A DNA stretch of 64,000 nucleotides from Arthrobacter humicola (GTDB taxonomy: Bacteria; Actinomycetota; Actinomycetes; Actinomycetales; Micrococcaceae): NCBI RefSeq assembly GCF_022803015.1, contig NZ_JAFKON010000001.1:620001-684000 (forward strand). Direction: 5' to 3'. The notes under the pieces were generated by a model. That model saw only the letters and a list, made by a program, of their open reading frames with translations. It was not told the DNA's origin and searched no databases. The first letter of the stretch is position 1. Every line of letters begins with the position of its first letter. A program made the position numbers and the translations under genes. Of this stretch, positions 8,359-19,645 are shown one piece after another.

Positions 8359-9312
8359 ATGACCAAGGTCAACACCGTGCTGGGAACCATCCCGGCCGAA
8401 GAACTGGAAATCGTGGCGGTCCACGAACACATCGGCTACGGCATGCCCGGGTCCGAACTGGACACCAAATGGTGGAAGTCGCCGGAGCAGGCTTACGAGG
8501 AAACCGTGCCGAAGCTGCGGAAGTTCCGCGAATACGGCGGCGGCACCTTCGTGGACGCCACGGGCATCTGCAACGGCCGCGACGTCGACTACTACAAGTC
8601 CCTGTCCCGGAAGACGGGCGTGCACATCGTTGCCTGCACCGGCTTCGTCGGCGGCGACACCGCCCTGCCGCACTTCTCCCGCGCGAGCGTGGACTACCTC
8701 ACGAAGGTCTTCATCCACGAGATCACCGTCGGCATCGGCAACACGGGCGCCAAGGCCGGCGTCATCAAGGTCGGCGTCAGCCGCGGCGGACGCATGACGG
8801 ACCTGGACAAGCGCATTTACCGGGCCGCGGCCCGCGCCGCCGTCGTCACCGGCGCTCCGGTCCTGACCCACCTGGCCATCGACCCGGAACCGGCCGTGAC
8901 CATCTTCAACGAAGAGGGCCTCCCGCTGGACCGCGTGCTCTTCGGCCACGCCGACGACGGCCTCAACGCTCCGATCACCCCGCACGATTGGATCTACGAG
9001 CAGGGCGGCCGCATCGGCTTCGACACGTTCGGCTACGACCTCGAGCTGCCGGATCCACCGTTTTGGGGCCGCAAACGTGCCGAACGCATGGAGCACTTCG
9101 TCAACCTCGTGAACAAGGGCTATGCGGACAAGCTCCTCGTCTCGGCCGACGCAAACTGCAGCCCGCTGGGCTGGCCGGGCGTGAAGGGCCACACCATCAA
9201 CTACATCTTCGAGGACATGATCCCCGACATGCGCACCGCCGGCATCGACGACGCCACCATCAAACGCCTGCTCGAGGACAACCCGGCCGACTTCCTGTCC
9301 CTTCACGCCTGA
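8359..9312 (+). CDS. Phosphotriesterase-like lactonase/hydrolase with intact binuclear metal site
   Basis: A 317-residue TIM-barrel metallohydrolase of the phosphotriesterase family (many members are lactonases, some act on organophosphates or esters). All ligands are present: His22-Glu-His24 on strand 1, bridging Lys137 in GVIKVGVS, His171 in VLTHLAID, His197 in LFGHADD and Asp264 in LVSADA. GAGGTG lies six bases before the ATG, 50 bases after the paralogue. Inferred role: ring opening of a lactone or hydrolysis of an ester formed after oxygenation. The true substrate is unknown. Confidence 0.9.
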   Translation: MTKVNTVLGTIPAEELEIVAVHEHIGYGMPGSELDTKWWKSPEQAYEETVPKLRKFREYGGGTFVDATGICNGRDVDYYKSLSRKTGVHIVACTGFVGGDTALPHFSRASVDYLTKVFIHEITVGIGNTGAKAGVIKVGVSRGGRMTDLDKRIYRAAARAAVVTGAPVLTHLAIDPEPAVTIFNEEGLPLDRVLFGHADDGLNAPITPHDWIYEQGGRIGFDTFGYDLELPDPPFWGRKRAERMEHFVNLVNKGYADKLLVSADANCSPLGWPGVKGHTINYIFEDMIPDMRTAGIDDATIKRLLEDNPADFLSLHA

Positions 9313-9391
9313 TCCCGGACAGACCACCACAACTTGCCCGTTCCGCCACACATGGCCCGGGCCCAGAAAGAGTCAAGAAAGAGATGAAACC

Positions 9392-10534
9392 ATGAAGGCT
9401 GAAGACATCAAGAACCTCAAAATCGCCATCGTCGGCGCAGGGTACGGCGGCGCAGCGGCGGCCAAGGCCCTAAGCCTGCTCGGTGCCGACGTCAGCGTGT
9501 ACGAACAGGCATCCCAGATGCGGGAGGTCGGCGCCGGCATCGGGCTGCGTCCTGCCACCATGCACCGGTTCAGCCAGTGGGGCATCTTCGACACGATCGC
9601 GAACGTAAGCTCCCCGAGCGACTACTTCGAAATCCTCACCGCCACAGGTGAGCCGATCATGAAGGACACCTGGCCTGAGTTCGGCGAGCAGAGCCAGACC
9701 CACCTCATCCACCGCGGCGACTTCATCGATGCCCTCCTGAGCGTGCTGCCGCAGGGCATGGTGCACCTTGGCCACAAGCTCGAGACCATCGAGGACAAGG
9801 GCAGCCGCTCCGTCCTGACCTTCACCAACGGCAAGACGGTCGAGGCGGACCTGGTGGTCGGCGCCGACGGCATCAAGTCAGTCGTGCGCGAGCAGCTCTT
9901 CAGCGGCAAGGCCCCCGTGTTCTCCGGCGAACACGCCTACCGCGCTGTGATCTCCGCCGACGACGCCCACGGCATGGTGGTGGACGACAACCTGCGGATG
10001 TACATGGGCAGGGGCACGAAGGTCTACCTGCTGCCCCTGCGCCACCGCAACCAGATGTCCTTCGATATCACCGCACTGTGCCCGGACAGCACCTGGGCCC
10101 CCACCATCACGAAGGATGACCTCGTGGCGACGGTGGAGGGCTTCGACGAGCGGATCGTCAACATCGCCCGCGGCCTCGACATGGACACCGTCAACATCCG
10201 CGCCGTCTACGACATCGACCCGGTCGACACATGGCACACGGACTCCGTCGTGCTCATGGGCGATGCGGCCCACTCGATGCTGCACCACCAGGGCCAGGGC
10301 GCCAACTCGGCCATCGAGGATGCCGGCGCGCTCGCCGATGCCTTGGCGGAGGCCGGCACGGTCAAGGATGCACTGGCCCTGTTCCAGGCAACCCGCAAGC
10401 CGGTAACGGACGAGCTGCAGCGCATCTCGCGTCAAGGGTGGACCGAGGACGAGGTCAATGACGTCTTCCCGGGGCAAAAGCCCACGTCCCAGAAGCCCGC
10501 CGCCGTCAACGCACCAGCAGAGTCGAAGGCCTGA
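9392..10534 (+). CDS. FAD-dependent aromatic-type monooxygenase (salicylate/6-hydroxynicotinate hydroxylase family)
   Basis: A 380-residue class A flavoprotein monooxygenase. The FAD Rossmann motif is IVGAGYGG (residues 13-20), the NAD(P)H/FAD DG motif is GADGIKS near residue 155, and the GD motif is VVLMGDAAHSMLHHQGQGAN near residue 285. Family members hydroxylate phenols and heteroaromatics, using NAD(P)H and O2. The C-terminus is short and ends in a low-complexity tail (about residues 360-380). It lies between the hydrolases in one operon, which suggests aromatic ring or phenol hydroxylation within the same pathway. Confidence 0.87.
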   Translation: MKAEDIKNLKIAIVGAGYGGAAAAKALSLLGADVSVYEQASQMREVGAGIGLRPATMHRFSQWGIFDTIANVSSPSDYFEILTATGEPIMKDTWPEFGEQSQTHLIHRGDFIDALLSVLPQGMVHLGHKLETIEDKGSRSVLTFTNGKTVEADLVVGADGIKSVVREQLFSGKAPVFSGEHAYRAVISADDAHGMVVDDNLRMYMGRGTKVYLLPLRHRNQMSFDITALCPDSTWAPTITKDDLVATVEGFDERIVNIARGLDMDTVNIRAVYDIDPVDTWHTDSVVLMGDAAHSMLHHQGQGANSAIEDAGALADALAEAGTVKDALALFQATRKPVTDELQRISRQGWTEDEVNDVFPGQKPTSQKPAAVNAPAESKA

Positions 10535-10537
10535 CCC

Positions 10538-11470
10538 ATGACCATCCATCCCGAAATTGCCAAGATCCTCAGCACCCTGCCGGCGCCCGACGGGTCGCCG
10601 CTGAACCCCGGGGCCATGCGCGCCGGCGAGGCCGCGCAAATTCCCGCCTTGGCCGACCGTATGCCGCTGCACTCGGTCGAGGACGCCACCGCAGTGACGC
10701 CATCGGGCGAGGTGCCCGTGCGGATCTACACGCCGGCCGGGGCCGACGCTCATGGGCTTCTGGTGTACCTCCACGGCGGGGCGTTCTTCCTCGGCAGCCT
10801 GGACACGCACGACCACGTTGCCCGGGCCCTGGCCAAGGAGACCGGTCATAAGGTCATCTCTGTCGGCTACCGCCTGGCGCCTGAGGCCGCTTTCCCTGCC
10901 GGCCTCGACGACTGCTACGGGGTGGTCCGTTGGGCCGCCGAGCAGGGTACGAGCCTGGGCTGGGACGGGAAGAACCTCGCCATCGCCGGCGACAGTTCGG
11001 GCGGCAACTTCGCCGCCGCCGTCGCCGCGAAGGCCCACGACGACGGGTTTGACCGGATCACGCATCAGGTCCTCTTCTACCCGTCCCTGGACCTGGACTT
11101 CGACGTCGACCGCTACGCCTCGCTGCGGGAGAACGCCGAAGGATTCGGGCTGGAGACGGCGGGCCTCAAGCCGTTCAACTCCTTTTACCTTGAGAACGGG
11201 GCGGACCCGGCGGACCCGCTCGTCTCCCCCATCAAGCGCGATGACCTCGCAGGCCTGCCGGCGGCCCTCATCCTCACCGCCGAGCACGACCCCCTGCGCG
11301 ATGAGGGCGAACTTTACGGCCAGCGGCTGGCGGAGGCCGGCGTCGTGGCGACCGTCAGCCGCTACGCGGGGGCCAACCACGGCTTCGTCCAGAACTTTTC
11401 CTGGATCCCGGAATTCTACCGGGCCTTCGAGGAGGCAGGCGACTTCCTGAACGCGGGGGCCGGGCAATGA
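10538..11470 (+). CDS. Alpha/beta hydrolase of the hormone-sensitive lipase (HSL) family
   Basis: A 310-residue esterase. The oxyanion-hole motif is HGGAFF (His79-Gly80-Gly81); the nucleophile elbow is G-D-S153-S-G-G; the acid is Asp251 in AEHDPLRDEGE; the base is His281 in GANHGF. No signal peptide is seen, so it acts in the cytoplasm on short-chain or aromatic esters. It starts 3 bases after the monooxygenase stop, with GAAGG eight bases before the ATG, and overlaps the next gene by 4 bp. Confidence 0.9.
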   Translation: MTIHPEIAKILSTLPAPDGSPLNPGAMRAGEAAQIPALADRMPLHSVEDATAVTPSGEVPVRIYTPAGADAHGLLVYLHGGAFFLGSLDTHDHVARALAKETGHKVISVGYRLAPEAAFPAGLDDCYGVVRWAAEQGTSLGWDGKNLAIAGDSSGGNFAAAVAAKAHDDGFDRITHQVLFYPSLDLDFDVDRYASLRENAEGFGLETAGLKPFNSFYLENGADPADPLVSPIKRDDLAGLPAALILTAEHDPLRDEGELYGQRLAEAGVVATVSRYAGANHGFVQNFSWIPEFYRAFEEAGDFLNAGAGQ

Positions 11471-12435
11471 CGGGGCCAGTCGCTGTTCATCCCCTGGTCT
11501 CGCCGTGGGGCCGGTTCGGACTCTACAGCTTCTTCATCGACGCTCCCGAGCCCGCCATCGTCGACACCGGGATCGCGTCTTCGCCTGCCGAAGGCATGAT
11601 CCCGGCACTGGAGGCGATCGGCCGCCGGATCGAGGATGTGCGCTGGATCCTGCTGACCCACGGCCACATCGACCACCTCGGCGGTGCGCACGCCCTGTGG
11701 GAGCTCACCGGACGGCGCGCGAAGGTCGTGATCCACGAGGCCGACGCGCCTCTGCTGCGCTCCCGGCGCGCGCACGTCGACCAGTACGTGGACGTGCGCC
11801 AGCAGTACATCGACAATCCGAATGCCGTCGAGGAGCAGACGAAAGCCGCGAACCACGTCATCTCCGGCGAGATGGAGCCGACCATGCTGGTTAAGGGCGG
11901 CGAGACCCTCGCCCTGGGCGGTGACGTCACCGTCTCGGTCCACCACATCCCCGGCCACACGGCCGGGTCCGTCGCCTACGTCGTGGACGGGCAGCAGTCG
12001 GTCTTCGTCGGCGACGCCGTGCAGATCCACGGAGCGGCCAACGGCTTCCCCGGCTACGAGGATCCGGCCGCCTACCGCTCAAGCCTGCAGCACCTGCGCG
12101 ACGACGTCCGCCCGCAACACCTGTACCTGGGCCACCCGTACCGGGGCGCTGACGGCGTGCCGTACGGCGTTGAACTGGACCGTGACGCGGCCCGGAACGC
12201 CCTGCAGGGAAGCCTGGACCTCGAGGCCCGAATCGACGACGCCGCCCGCCGGTACCTTCGCGACGGCCTCCAGGAGACGGACTCGCCATACTCGCCCTTC
12301 GCCCGCGTCGCCGCGGAACTCGGCTACGCGGGCGACCCCAGCCTCGAGCCGTCCCCGTTCTTCACGACGCTCCACGGCTACCGCACGGCCTTTGACCGCC
12401 TGACCAAAGATGAGGAGCTTCGCACCCATGGATGA
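11467..12435 (+). CDS. Metallo-beta-lactamase-fold hydrolase
   Basis: A 322-residue MBL-fold enzyme. The metal-binding HxHxDH is His65-G-His67-I-Asp69-His70, followed by His164 in HIPGHTAG, Asp183 in VFVGDAVQ and a later His in YLGHPYRG, so a binuclear Zn or Fe centre is expected. Such proteins hydrolyse lactones, thioesters or glyoxalase-type thioesters. The ATGA overlap with the upstream esterase indicates coupled translation. The C-terminal 100 residues are helical and less conserved. Confidence 0.85.
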   Translation: MTGPVAVHPLVSPWGRFGLYSFFIDAPEPAIVDTGIASSPAEGMIPALEAIGRRIEDVRWILLTHGHIDHLGGAHALWELTGRRAKVVIHEADAPLLRSRRAHVDQYVDVRQQYIDNPNAVEEQTKAANHVISGEMEPTMLVKGGETLALGGDVTVSVHHIPGHTAGSVAYVVDGQQSVFVGDAVQIHGAANGFPGYEDPAAYRSSLQHLRDDVRPQHLYLGHPYRGADGVPYGVELDRDAARNALQGSLDLEARIDDAARRYLRDGLQETDSPYSPFARVAAELGYAGDPSLEPSPFFTTLHGYRTAFDRLTKDEELRTHG

Positions 12436-14182
12436 CCTGAAGATGTTGGATGCCGGCGGAGAGAAAATCGCCGTCCGCAAGGACCTCCGGGTCCCGATGC
12501 GGGACGGCGTCGAGCTCGCCGCGGACGCCTATCACGGTACCGGGGACAAACCGCGCCCCGCCCTCGTGGCCCTGAGCCCCTACGGCAAAGAATTGCAGGC
12601 GCTGGCCCTCACAACCCCGCCACAGCGGCGCCCCAGCCCGATGTGGGACGGCTGCATCGAGGCCGGCGACATCGCCCGCATCGTCAAAGAGGACTACGTC
12701 CACGTCATCGGCGACCTGCGCGGCTCGGGCCACTCCGGCGGCGAACATATCGGCAACTACAACGCCGGTGGCGTGTCGCTTGGCCAGGACGCCTACGACT
12801 TCATCGAGTGGGTCGCCGGGCAGCCGTGGTGCGACGGCAACGTCGGCATGGTCGGCATCTCCTATTTCGGCTCCATGCAGGTGCTGGCAGCGGCCGAGCG
12901 GCCGCCGCACCTGAAGGCGATCTTTGTCTCCGGCGGCCACTACGACTTCTACGAGACCACCTACCACGGCGGCATCATGTGGTTCATGCCGCGTGCCGCA
13001 CGCGAGGGCCGCGGCGGCGACTCCGGCTGGGCGTTCACCGACAACGTCAAGTCCCGCATGATCGAGAAGTACTCCCCCGCGGAATTGAAGAAGCTCGTCG
13101 CCGCGCGCCTGGAGGATCCCGACGTGGCCGCCTGGCCGAACCTGGTCCATGTCCTGAACTACCCGAAGAACCACGAGGCCTGGTTCGACATTGTGATGAA
13201 CGAGCTCGACGGGGACTGGTACGAGGAGCGCAACCCCATCACGCTGGCCCCGAACATCGACATCCCGGTCTACCTGCAGATCGACCAGGGCCGCGGCTGG
13301 ACGATGGACGGCACGATTGAGCTGTTCAACGAGCTGAAGGGCCCCAAGAAGCTGGACATCGGCCCGTACCCGCCTATGCAGTCGCGTCCCTTCAGCGAAG
13401 AACACGACAAGATGTTCCGGTGGTACGACTACTGGATCAAGGGCATCGACAACGGCGTCATGGACGAGCCGGCCGTGAGCGTCTTCGTGGAGGGCTCGCG
13501 TGAGCTGGTGACTGCGGAGGCGTGGCCGCCGAAGGACGTCGAGTACAGTTCCCTCTATCTGCGCCCGCGGCACAAACTGTCGACCGAGCCCGAGCTGATG
13601 GGCGCGGAGTACGCCGCCCCGGACGGCTTCTACCAGGCGCCGCTGACAGTGACCGACAAGGTGGAGATCATCAGCTGGTCCACCCCTGCCTTCGAGGAGG
13701 ACACGGAGATGATCGGCACCGGTGCCGCGCACATCTTCGCCGAAATCGACCAGCCGGACACCAACTTCATCCTCCGCCTGTGGGACTACGCGCCCACCGG
13801 CGCGCGCCAGCTGATCACCAGCGGATACCTGAAGGCCTCGCACCGCGAACTTGACGACCGCAGCACCGAGGGCAACCCGCACCACCCGCACACCCGCACT
13901 GTGCCGGTGGAGCCGGGGACGATCGAGGAGTACGTCCTGCGCCTCTATCCGTTCGCGAACACCTTCAAGCCGGGCCACAAGCTCACCGCAGAGCTCTCCA
14001 ACGGGGAGCCGCTGGCCGACGAGCACAACGCGCTGCTGCCGCCGGACGCCTTCCACCTGCCGGTGGGCCGGCCCGTCACCCACAAGATCTACCGCGACGC
14101 CGCCCACCAGTCCAGGCTGGTCCTGCCGTTCACCTCCCGCCAGACGGCGGATGGCCAGACGGCGGACCTCCAGGCGCACTGA
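12428..14182 (+). CDS. CocE/NonD-family hydrolase (X-Pro dipeptidyl-peptidase S15 type)
   Basis: A 584-residue serine hydrolase of the family that holds Rhodococcus cocaine esterase CocE. It has an N-terminal alpha/beta-hydrolase domain with GDLRGSGHSGG and the nucleophile elbow GISYFGS, a helical insert, and a C-terminal jelly-roll domain (from about residue 360). The ATG at 12428 is chosen because GAGGAG lies ten bases upstream and it overlaps the MBL stop by 8 bp; an in-frame ATG at 12410 lacks a ribosome-binding site. Last gene of the rightward operon, closed by a strong hairpin. It probably cleaves an ester or amide of the island's substrate. Confidence 0.87.
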   Translation: MDDLKMLDAGGEKIAVRKDLRVPMRDGVELAADAYHGTGDKPRPALVALSPYGKELQALALTTPPQRRPSPMWDGCIEAGDIARIVKEDYVHVIGDLRGSGHSGGEHIGNYNAGGVSLGQDAYDFIEWVAGQPWCDGNVGMVGISYFGSMQVLAAAERPPHLKAIFVSGGHYDFYETTYHGGIMWFMPRAAREGRGGDSGWAFTDNVKSRMIEKYSPAELKKLVAARLEDPDVAAWPNLVHVLNYPKNHEAWFDIVMNELDGDWYEERNPITLAPNIDIPVYLQIDQGRGWTMDGTIELFNELKGPKKLDIGPYPPMQSRPFSEEHDKMFRWYDYWIKGIDNGVMDEPAVSVFVEGSRELVTAEAWPPKDVEYSSLYLRPRHKLSTEPELMGAEYAAPDGFYQAPLTVTDKVEIISWSTPAFEEDTEMIGTGAAHIFAEIDQPDTNFILRLWDYAPTGARQLITSGYLKASHRELDDRSTEGNPHHPHTRTVPVEPGTIEEYVLRLYPFANTFKPGHKLTAELSNGEPLADEHNALLPPDAFHLPVGRPVTHKIYRDAAHQSRLVLPFTSRQTADGQTADLQAH

Positions 14183-14200
14183 TGCCGTGCGGCAGCTGAC

Positions 14201-14238
14201 AACGCCGGGGCGCAGCCAACAGGCTGCGCCCCGGCGTT
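14201..14238. terminator. Bidirectional hairpin terminator between convergent genes
   Basis: Perfect 17-bp arms (AACGCCGGGGCGCAGCC and its complement) with a 4-base loop, placed 18 bases after the CocE-like stop and 6 bases from the end of the convergent TetR gene. There is no T-run, as is common for actinobacterial terminators. Confidence 0.8.
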
Positions 14239-14244
14239 GCCGGC

Positions 14245-14832
14245 TCACTCAGCCAGCAGGAAGCACCAGTTCTCGACCATCAGATCCAGTGAAGTATCGC
14301 GGTCCACGGTCCAGCCGAGCCGCATCCAGCGCCGGGAAAAGAACTCCAGTTCGCCGAAGGCCAGCGCGCACCGGACCCGGCGGCTGGCCGGGTCAAAACG
14401 CCCGGCGCTGTCGAGGCCCGCCTGCATGTCATCGATCGCCGTGTCGAACCACTGGTCCAAAGCCGCCTGGATGTCCGGTTCGCTGGCCGCGGCCTGGTGA
14501 GCCGCCACCACATAGGGGCGGATGTCGGCCCACTGGTCAAATTTCCGGGCCAGCCAGACCCTGATCAGCTCACGGTCCCCGGACTCCACCACCGAATGCA
14601 GCGGCGGGACATCGGCCTCCGTCAGCATCGCGTTGGACCGCTCGACGAGCGAGCGCATGAGCTGGGCTTTGGACGGAAAATGCGAATAGAAGGTTGCCCT
14701 GGTGGTGCCCACGGCAGCGGAAATGTCATCCACCGTGGTGGCGGCGAACCCTTTCTCCTCGAAAAGCTCCAGCCCCTTGTCGAGGAAAAGCCGGCGGGTC
14801 ATCTGCTTTTGAGCGTCTCGAATGCTTGCCAC
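14245..14832 (-). CDS. TetR-family transcriptional regulator (second paralogue)
   Basis: A 195-residue TetR protein with the helix-turn-helix at about residues 10-55 (ELFEEKGFAATTVDDISAAV, then GTTRATFYSHFPSK). It resembles the TetR at 1944-2558 and lies at the opposite end of the catabolic island, convergent with the hydrolase operon. It may act on one or both of the palindromes at 7099-7200, or on a gene further away. No matching palindrome is seen in its own 35-base upstream gap. Confidence 0.87.
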   Translation of the reverse strand: MASIRDAQKQMTRRLFLDKGLELFEEKGFAATTVDDISAAVGTTRATFYSHFPSKAQLMRSLVERSNAMLTEADVPPLHSVVESGDRELIRVWLARKFDQWADIRPYVVAAHQAAASEPDIQAALDQWFDTAIDDMQAGLDSAGRFDPASRRVRCALAFGELEFFSRRWMRLGWTVDRDTSLDLMVENWCFLLAE

Positions 14833-14867
14833 GCCCCCAGATTAGTCCCCCGATTCACCGCATTCGT

Positions 14868-17282
<2,415 letters not shown>

Positions 17283-17386
17283 CGTGTCTCCATCTGTTGG
17301 GCGGGGCAGCCCCACGCGTCCCCGTCGTCGTCGACTGGCTCTATCTAACCAGCTGGCGGCTGGTCCGGCGGTGGCCGGCGGCCACC

Positions 17387-17806
17387 TTAGATCGGCTGCT
17401 GGATGCGGATCAGGTTGCCCGCGGGATCGCGGAAGGCGCAGTCGCGCACCCCGTAGGCCTGCTCTGTCGGTTCCTGGACCACCTCGGCGCCGCTGGCCTG
17501 CAGCCGCTCGAAGGTGGCGTCGACGTCCTTGGTGGCCAGGAGGATGCGCGCATAGGTGCCCTTGGCCATCATCTCGTCGATGGTGCCGCGCTCTTCGTCG
17601 GTGACGCCGGGATCGGCGGCCGGCGGTTCCAGCACGATGGATGTGTCCGGCTGGCCGGCCGGGCCGACCGTGATCCAGCGCATCCCGCCGTAGCCGACGT
17701 CGTTGCGGACCTCGAAGCCGAGGGTGTCCCGGTAGAAGGCCAAAGCGGCGTCGGGATCGTTGTGTGGGAGGAAACTCGCGTGAATGTTGATGTCCATGGA
17801 CTTCAT
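17387..17806 (-). CDS. VOC (glyoxalase/bleomycin-resistance fold) protein
   Basis: A 139-residue single-chain vicinal-oxygen-chelate protein with two beta-alpha-beta modules; the second ends in the typical DPAGNLIRI. The start at 17806 is chosen because its ATG overlaps the stop of the AraC gene (ATGA), so the two are coupled; ATG at 17797 is an alternative. The pairing with an AraC regulator suggests a detoxification or lyase role for a small molecule sensed by the regulator; the substrate is unknown. Confidence 0.82.
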   Translation of the reverse strand: MKSMDINIHASFLPHNDPDAALAFYRDTLGFEVRNDVGYGGMRWITVGPAGQPDTSIVLEPPAADPGVTDEERGTIDEMMAKGTYARILLATKDVDATFERLQASGAEVVQEPTEQAYGVRDCAFRDPAGNLIRIQQPI

Positions 17807-18252
17807 GCTAGTTGCGGTTCGGGGGCCGGGACTTCTCGATTCCTGACCGGTCTGGTGACCTGTTTCGCGACGCACGAGGGCATCCCCGCGGTCGCCCTCG
17901 CAGCCTCGCGCCGATAGACGCTGGGCGGCACGCCAACCAGTTCGTTGAAGCGGGTGCTGAAGGTGCCCAGCGACGAGCAGCCGACCGTAAAGCAGACCTC
18001 GGTGACGCTCAGGTCGCCGCGGCGCAGCAGGGCCATCGCGCGTTCTATGCGCCGTGTCATGAGATAGCTGTACGGCGACTCGCCGTACGCCAGGCGGAAC
18101 TCGCGGCTGAGGTGCCCGGCGGACATGTGGGCGCCGCGGGCGAGGGCCTCGACATCCAGCGGCTGTGCGTATTCCCGGTCCATTCGGTCGCGGACGCGGC
18201 GTAACAGCGCGAGGTCGCGCAAGCGCTGCGCCCGGTCGGGTTTGCTGGTCAC
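17803..18252 (-). CDS. AraC-family transcriptional regulator
   Basis: A protein of about 149 residues made almost only of the AraC DNA-binding domain: two helix-turn-helix motifs, LDVEALARGAHMSAGHLSRE and LSVTEVCFTVGCSSLGTFST. It has no obvious ligand-binding domain. The frame stays open to 18399, but that would run into the divergent polyketide synthase gene, so the GTG at 18252 is preferred; no ribosome-binding site settles this. It overlaps the VOC gene by 4 bp and most likely controls it. Confidence 0.8.
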   Translation of the reverse strand: MTSKPDRAQRLRDLALLRRVRDRMDREYAQPLDVEALARGAHMSAGHLSREFRLAYGESPYSYLMTRRIERAMALLRRGDLSVTEVCFTVGCSSLGTFSTRFNELVGVPPSVYRREAARATAGMPSCVAKQVTRPVRNREVPAPEPQLA

Positions 18253-18356
18253 AAGTGCGATCGTGCTACGTCGTGCCGGAGTTGTCCAGCCCGAAGGTGT
18301 TCCTGAATCTCCGGCCGTTCCATTGTCTTTGGCGGCAGGCTCGCTGAGAATGAACC

Positions 18357-19607
18357 ATGACGGTCTACCTGAGGTCTCTGGAAACTGCAGTCCCGCCAAC
18401 CATCCTGGTCCAGCCCGAGGCCAGGGCCGTGTTCGCCGCCCAGCCGGGCCTCACCCGGCTCGGATCCCGGCTCGTCAACACGTGCTTTGACTCCGCAGCC
18501 ATCGACACCCGGCACACGGCGGTGGAGGAACTCACCGCGGACAGCCAGGCGGAAAACCCCCAGTTCTTCGACCCCGCCACCGGCTTGGTGCTCAGCCCCA
18601 GCACCAAAACCCGGAACGGCATCTTCGCCACGGAAGCGACCAAGCTTTTCATTGAAGCAGCCCAAAAAGCCCTCGATGCCTGCCCGGGCGTCGAGGCGCG
18701 GGACATCACCCACCTGATCACGGTTTCCTGCACCGGATTCTTCAATCCCGGCCCGGACTACAAGATTGTCCGGGCCGTCGGCCTGAATCCGGCTGTCCAG
18801 CGGTACCACCTCGGCTTTATGGGCTGCTATGCAGCCTTCCCGGCGCTGCGGGCGGCGAAGTCCTTTTGCGAGGCGGATCCGGAGGCAACGGTGCTGGTGG
18901 TCTGCGCCGAACTCTGTTCCCTTCACGTCCGGACCTCCAATGATCCGGACACCATCATGGGGTCGGCCTTGTTCGCCGACGGCGCTGCCGCGGCCATCAT
19001 CACAGCGCGGGACATCCCCGGGGAAGCGCCCCTGCTGCGGCTGGACCACTTCGAAACCGTCCTGACGCCCGTCGGGGAGGACTCGATGGCCTGGAACATC
19101 GGCGACGAGGGCTTCGAGATGGTGCTGGGCAACTATGTCCCGCACATCATCGACGACCACATCATTGGCGCGCTGGAACCGCTGCTATCCCGCGACGGCT
19201 CGCTGCAGGGGCTCCCCTACCGGGAGATCGAGCACTGGGGCATCCACCCGGGCGGCCGGAGCATTCTGGACAAGGTCCAGTCCCGGCTGGAGCTCAGCGA
19301 CGAGCAGCTGGTCCCGGCCCGCGAAACCCTCCGGAACTTCGGCAACATGAGCAGCGCCACCGTCCTGTTCGTCCTCAAGCACATCCTCGAACTGCCGGCA
19401 GCAGACGACGCCGCGGACGACGGCTGGGCCGGCCCGGGCGCGGAACGGATCTGCTCCATGGCCTTCGGCCCGGGCCTGACGGTCGAGACGGCGCTCTTCA
19501 CCCGGGTGGCTGCCCCGCGGCCCGCCGCGGATCCGCGGCAGGAGCCGGCGGCGGAACCGGCGGCGGAACCGGCGGAGCCGGCGCAGTCCGTAGCGGTACG
19601 GGTCTGA
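18357..19607 (+). CDS. Type III polyketide synthase (chalcone/alkylresorcinol synthase-like)
   Basis: A 416-residue homodimeric condensing enzyme with the full triad: Cys157 in LGFMGCYAAFPAL, His297 in WGIHPGG and Asn330 in GNMSSAT. It extends an acyl-CoA starter with malonyl-CoA and cyclises the product. The order synthase-methyltransferase-flavin hydroxylase matches the phenolic-lipid logic of the Streptomyces griseus srs operon, so an alkylresorcinol or alkylquinone product is a reasonable inference. The last 35 residues (PRPAADPRQEPAAEPAAEPA) are low-complexity and not part of the fold. Confidence 0.9.
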   Translation: MTVYLRSLETAVPPTILVQPEARAVFAAQPGLTRLGSRLVNTCFDSAAIDTRHTAVEELTADSQAENPQFFDPATGLVLSPSTKTRNGIFATEATKLFIEAAQKALDACPGVEARDITHLITVSCTGFFNPGPDYKIVRAVGLNPAVQRYHLGFMGCYAAFPALRAAKSFCEADPEATVLVVCAELCSLHVRTSNDPDTIMGSALFADGAAAAIITARDIPGEAPLLRLDHFETVLTPVGEDSMAWNIGDEGFEMVLGNYVPHIIDDHIIGALEPLLSRDGSLQGLPYREIEHWGIHPGGRSILDKVQSRLELSDEQLVPARETLRNFGNMSSATVLFVLKHILELPAADDAADDGWAGPGAERICSMAFGPGLTVETALFTRVAAPRPAADPRQEPAAEPAAEPAEPAQSVAVRV

Positions 19608-19645
19608 AAGCGGCCACGCTGAAACCGTTCAGCGCGAAGCGGGGC

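Noticed and set aside
12362..14248. A 628-codon minus-strand frame opposite the CocE-like gene
   Set aside because: Antisense to a gene with a clear hydrolase motif; low-complexity translation rich in Arg, Gly and Val.
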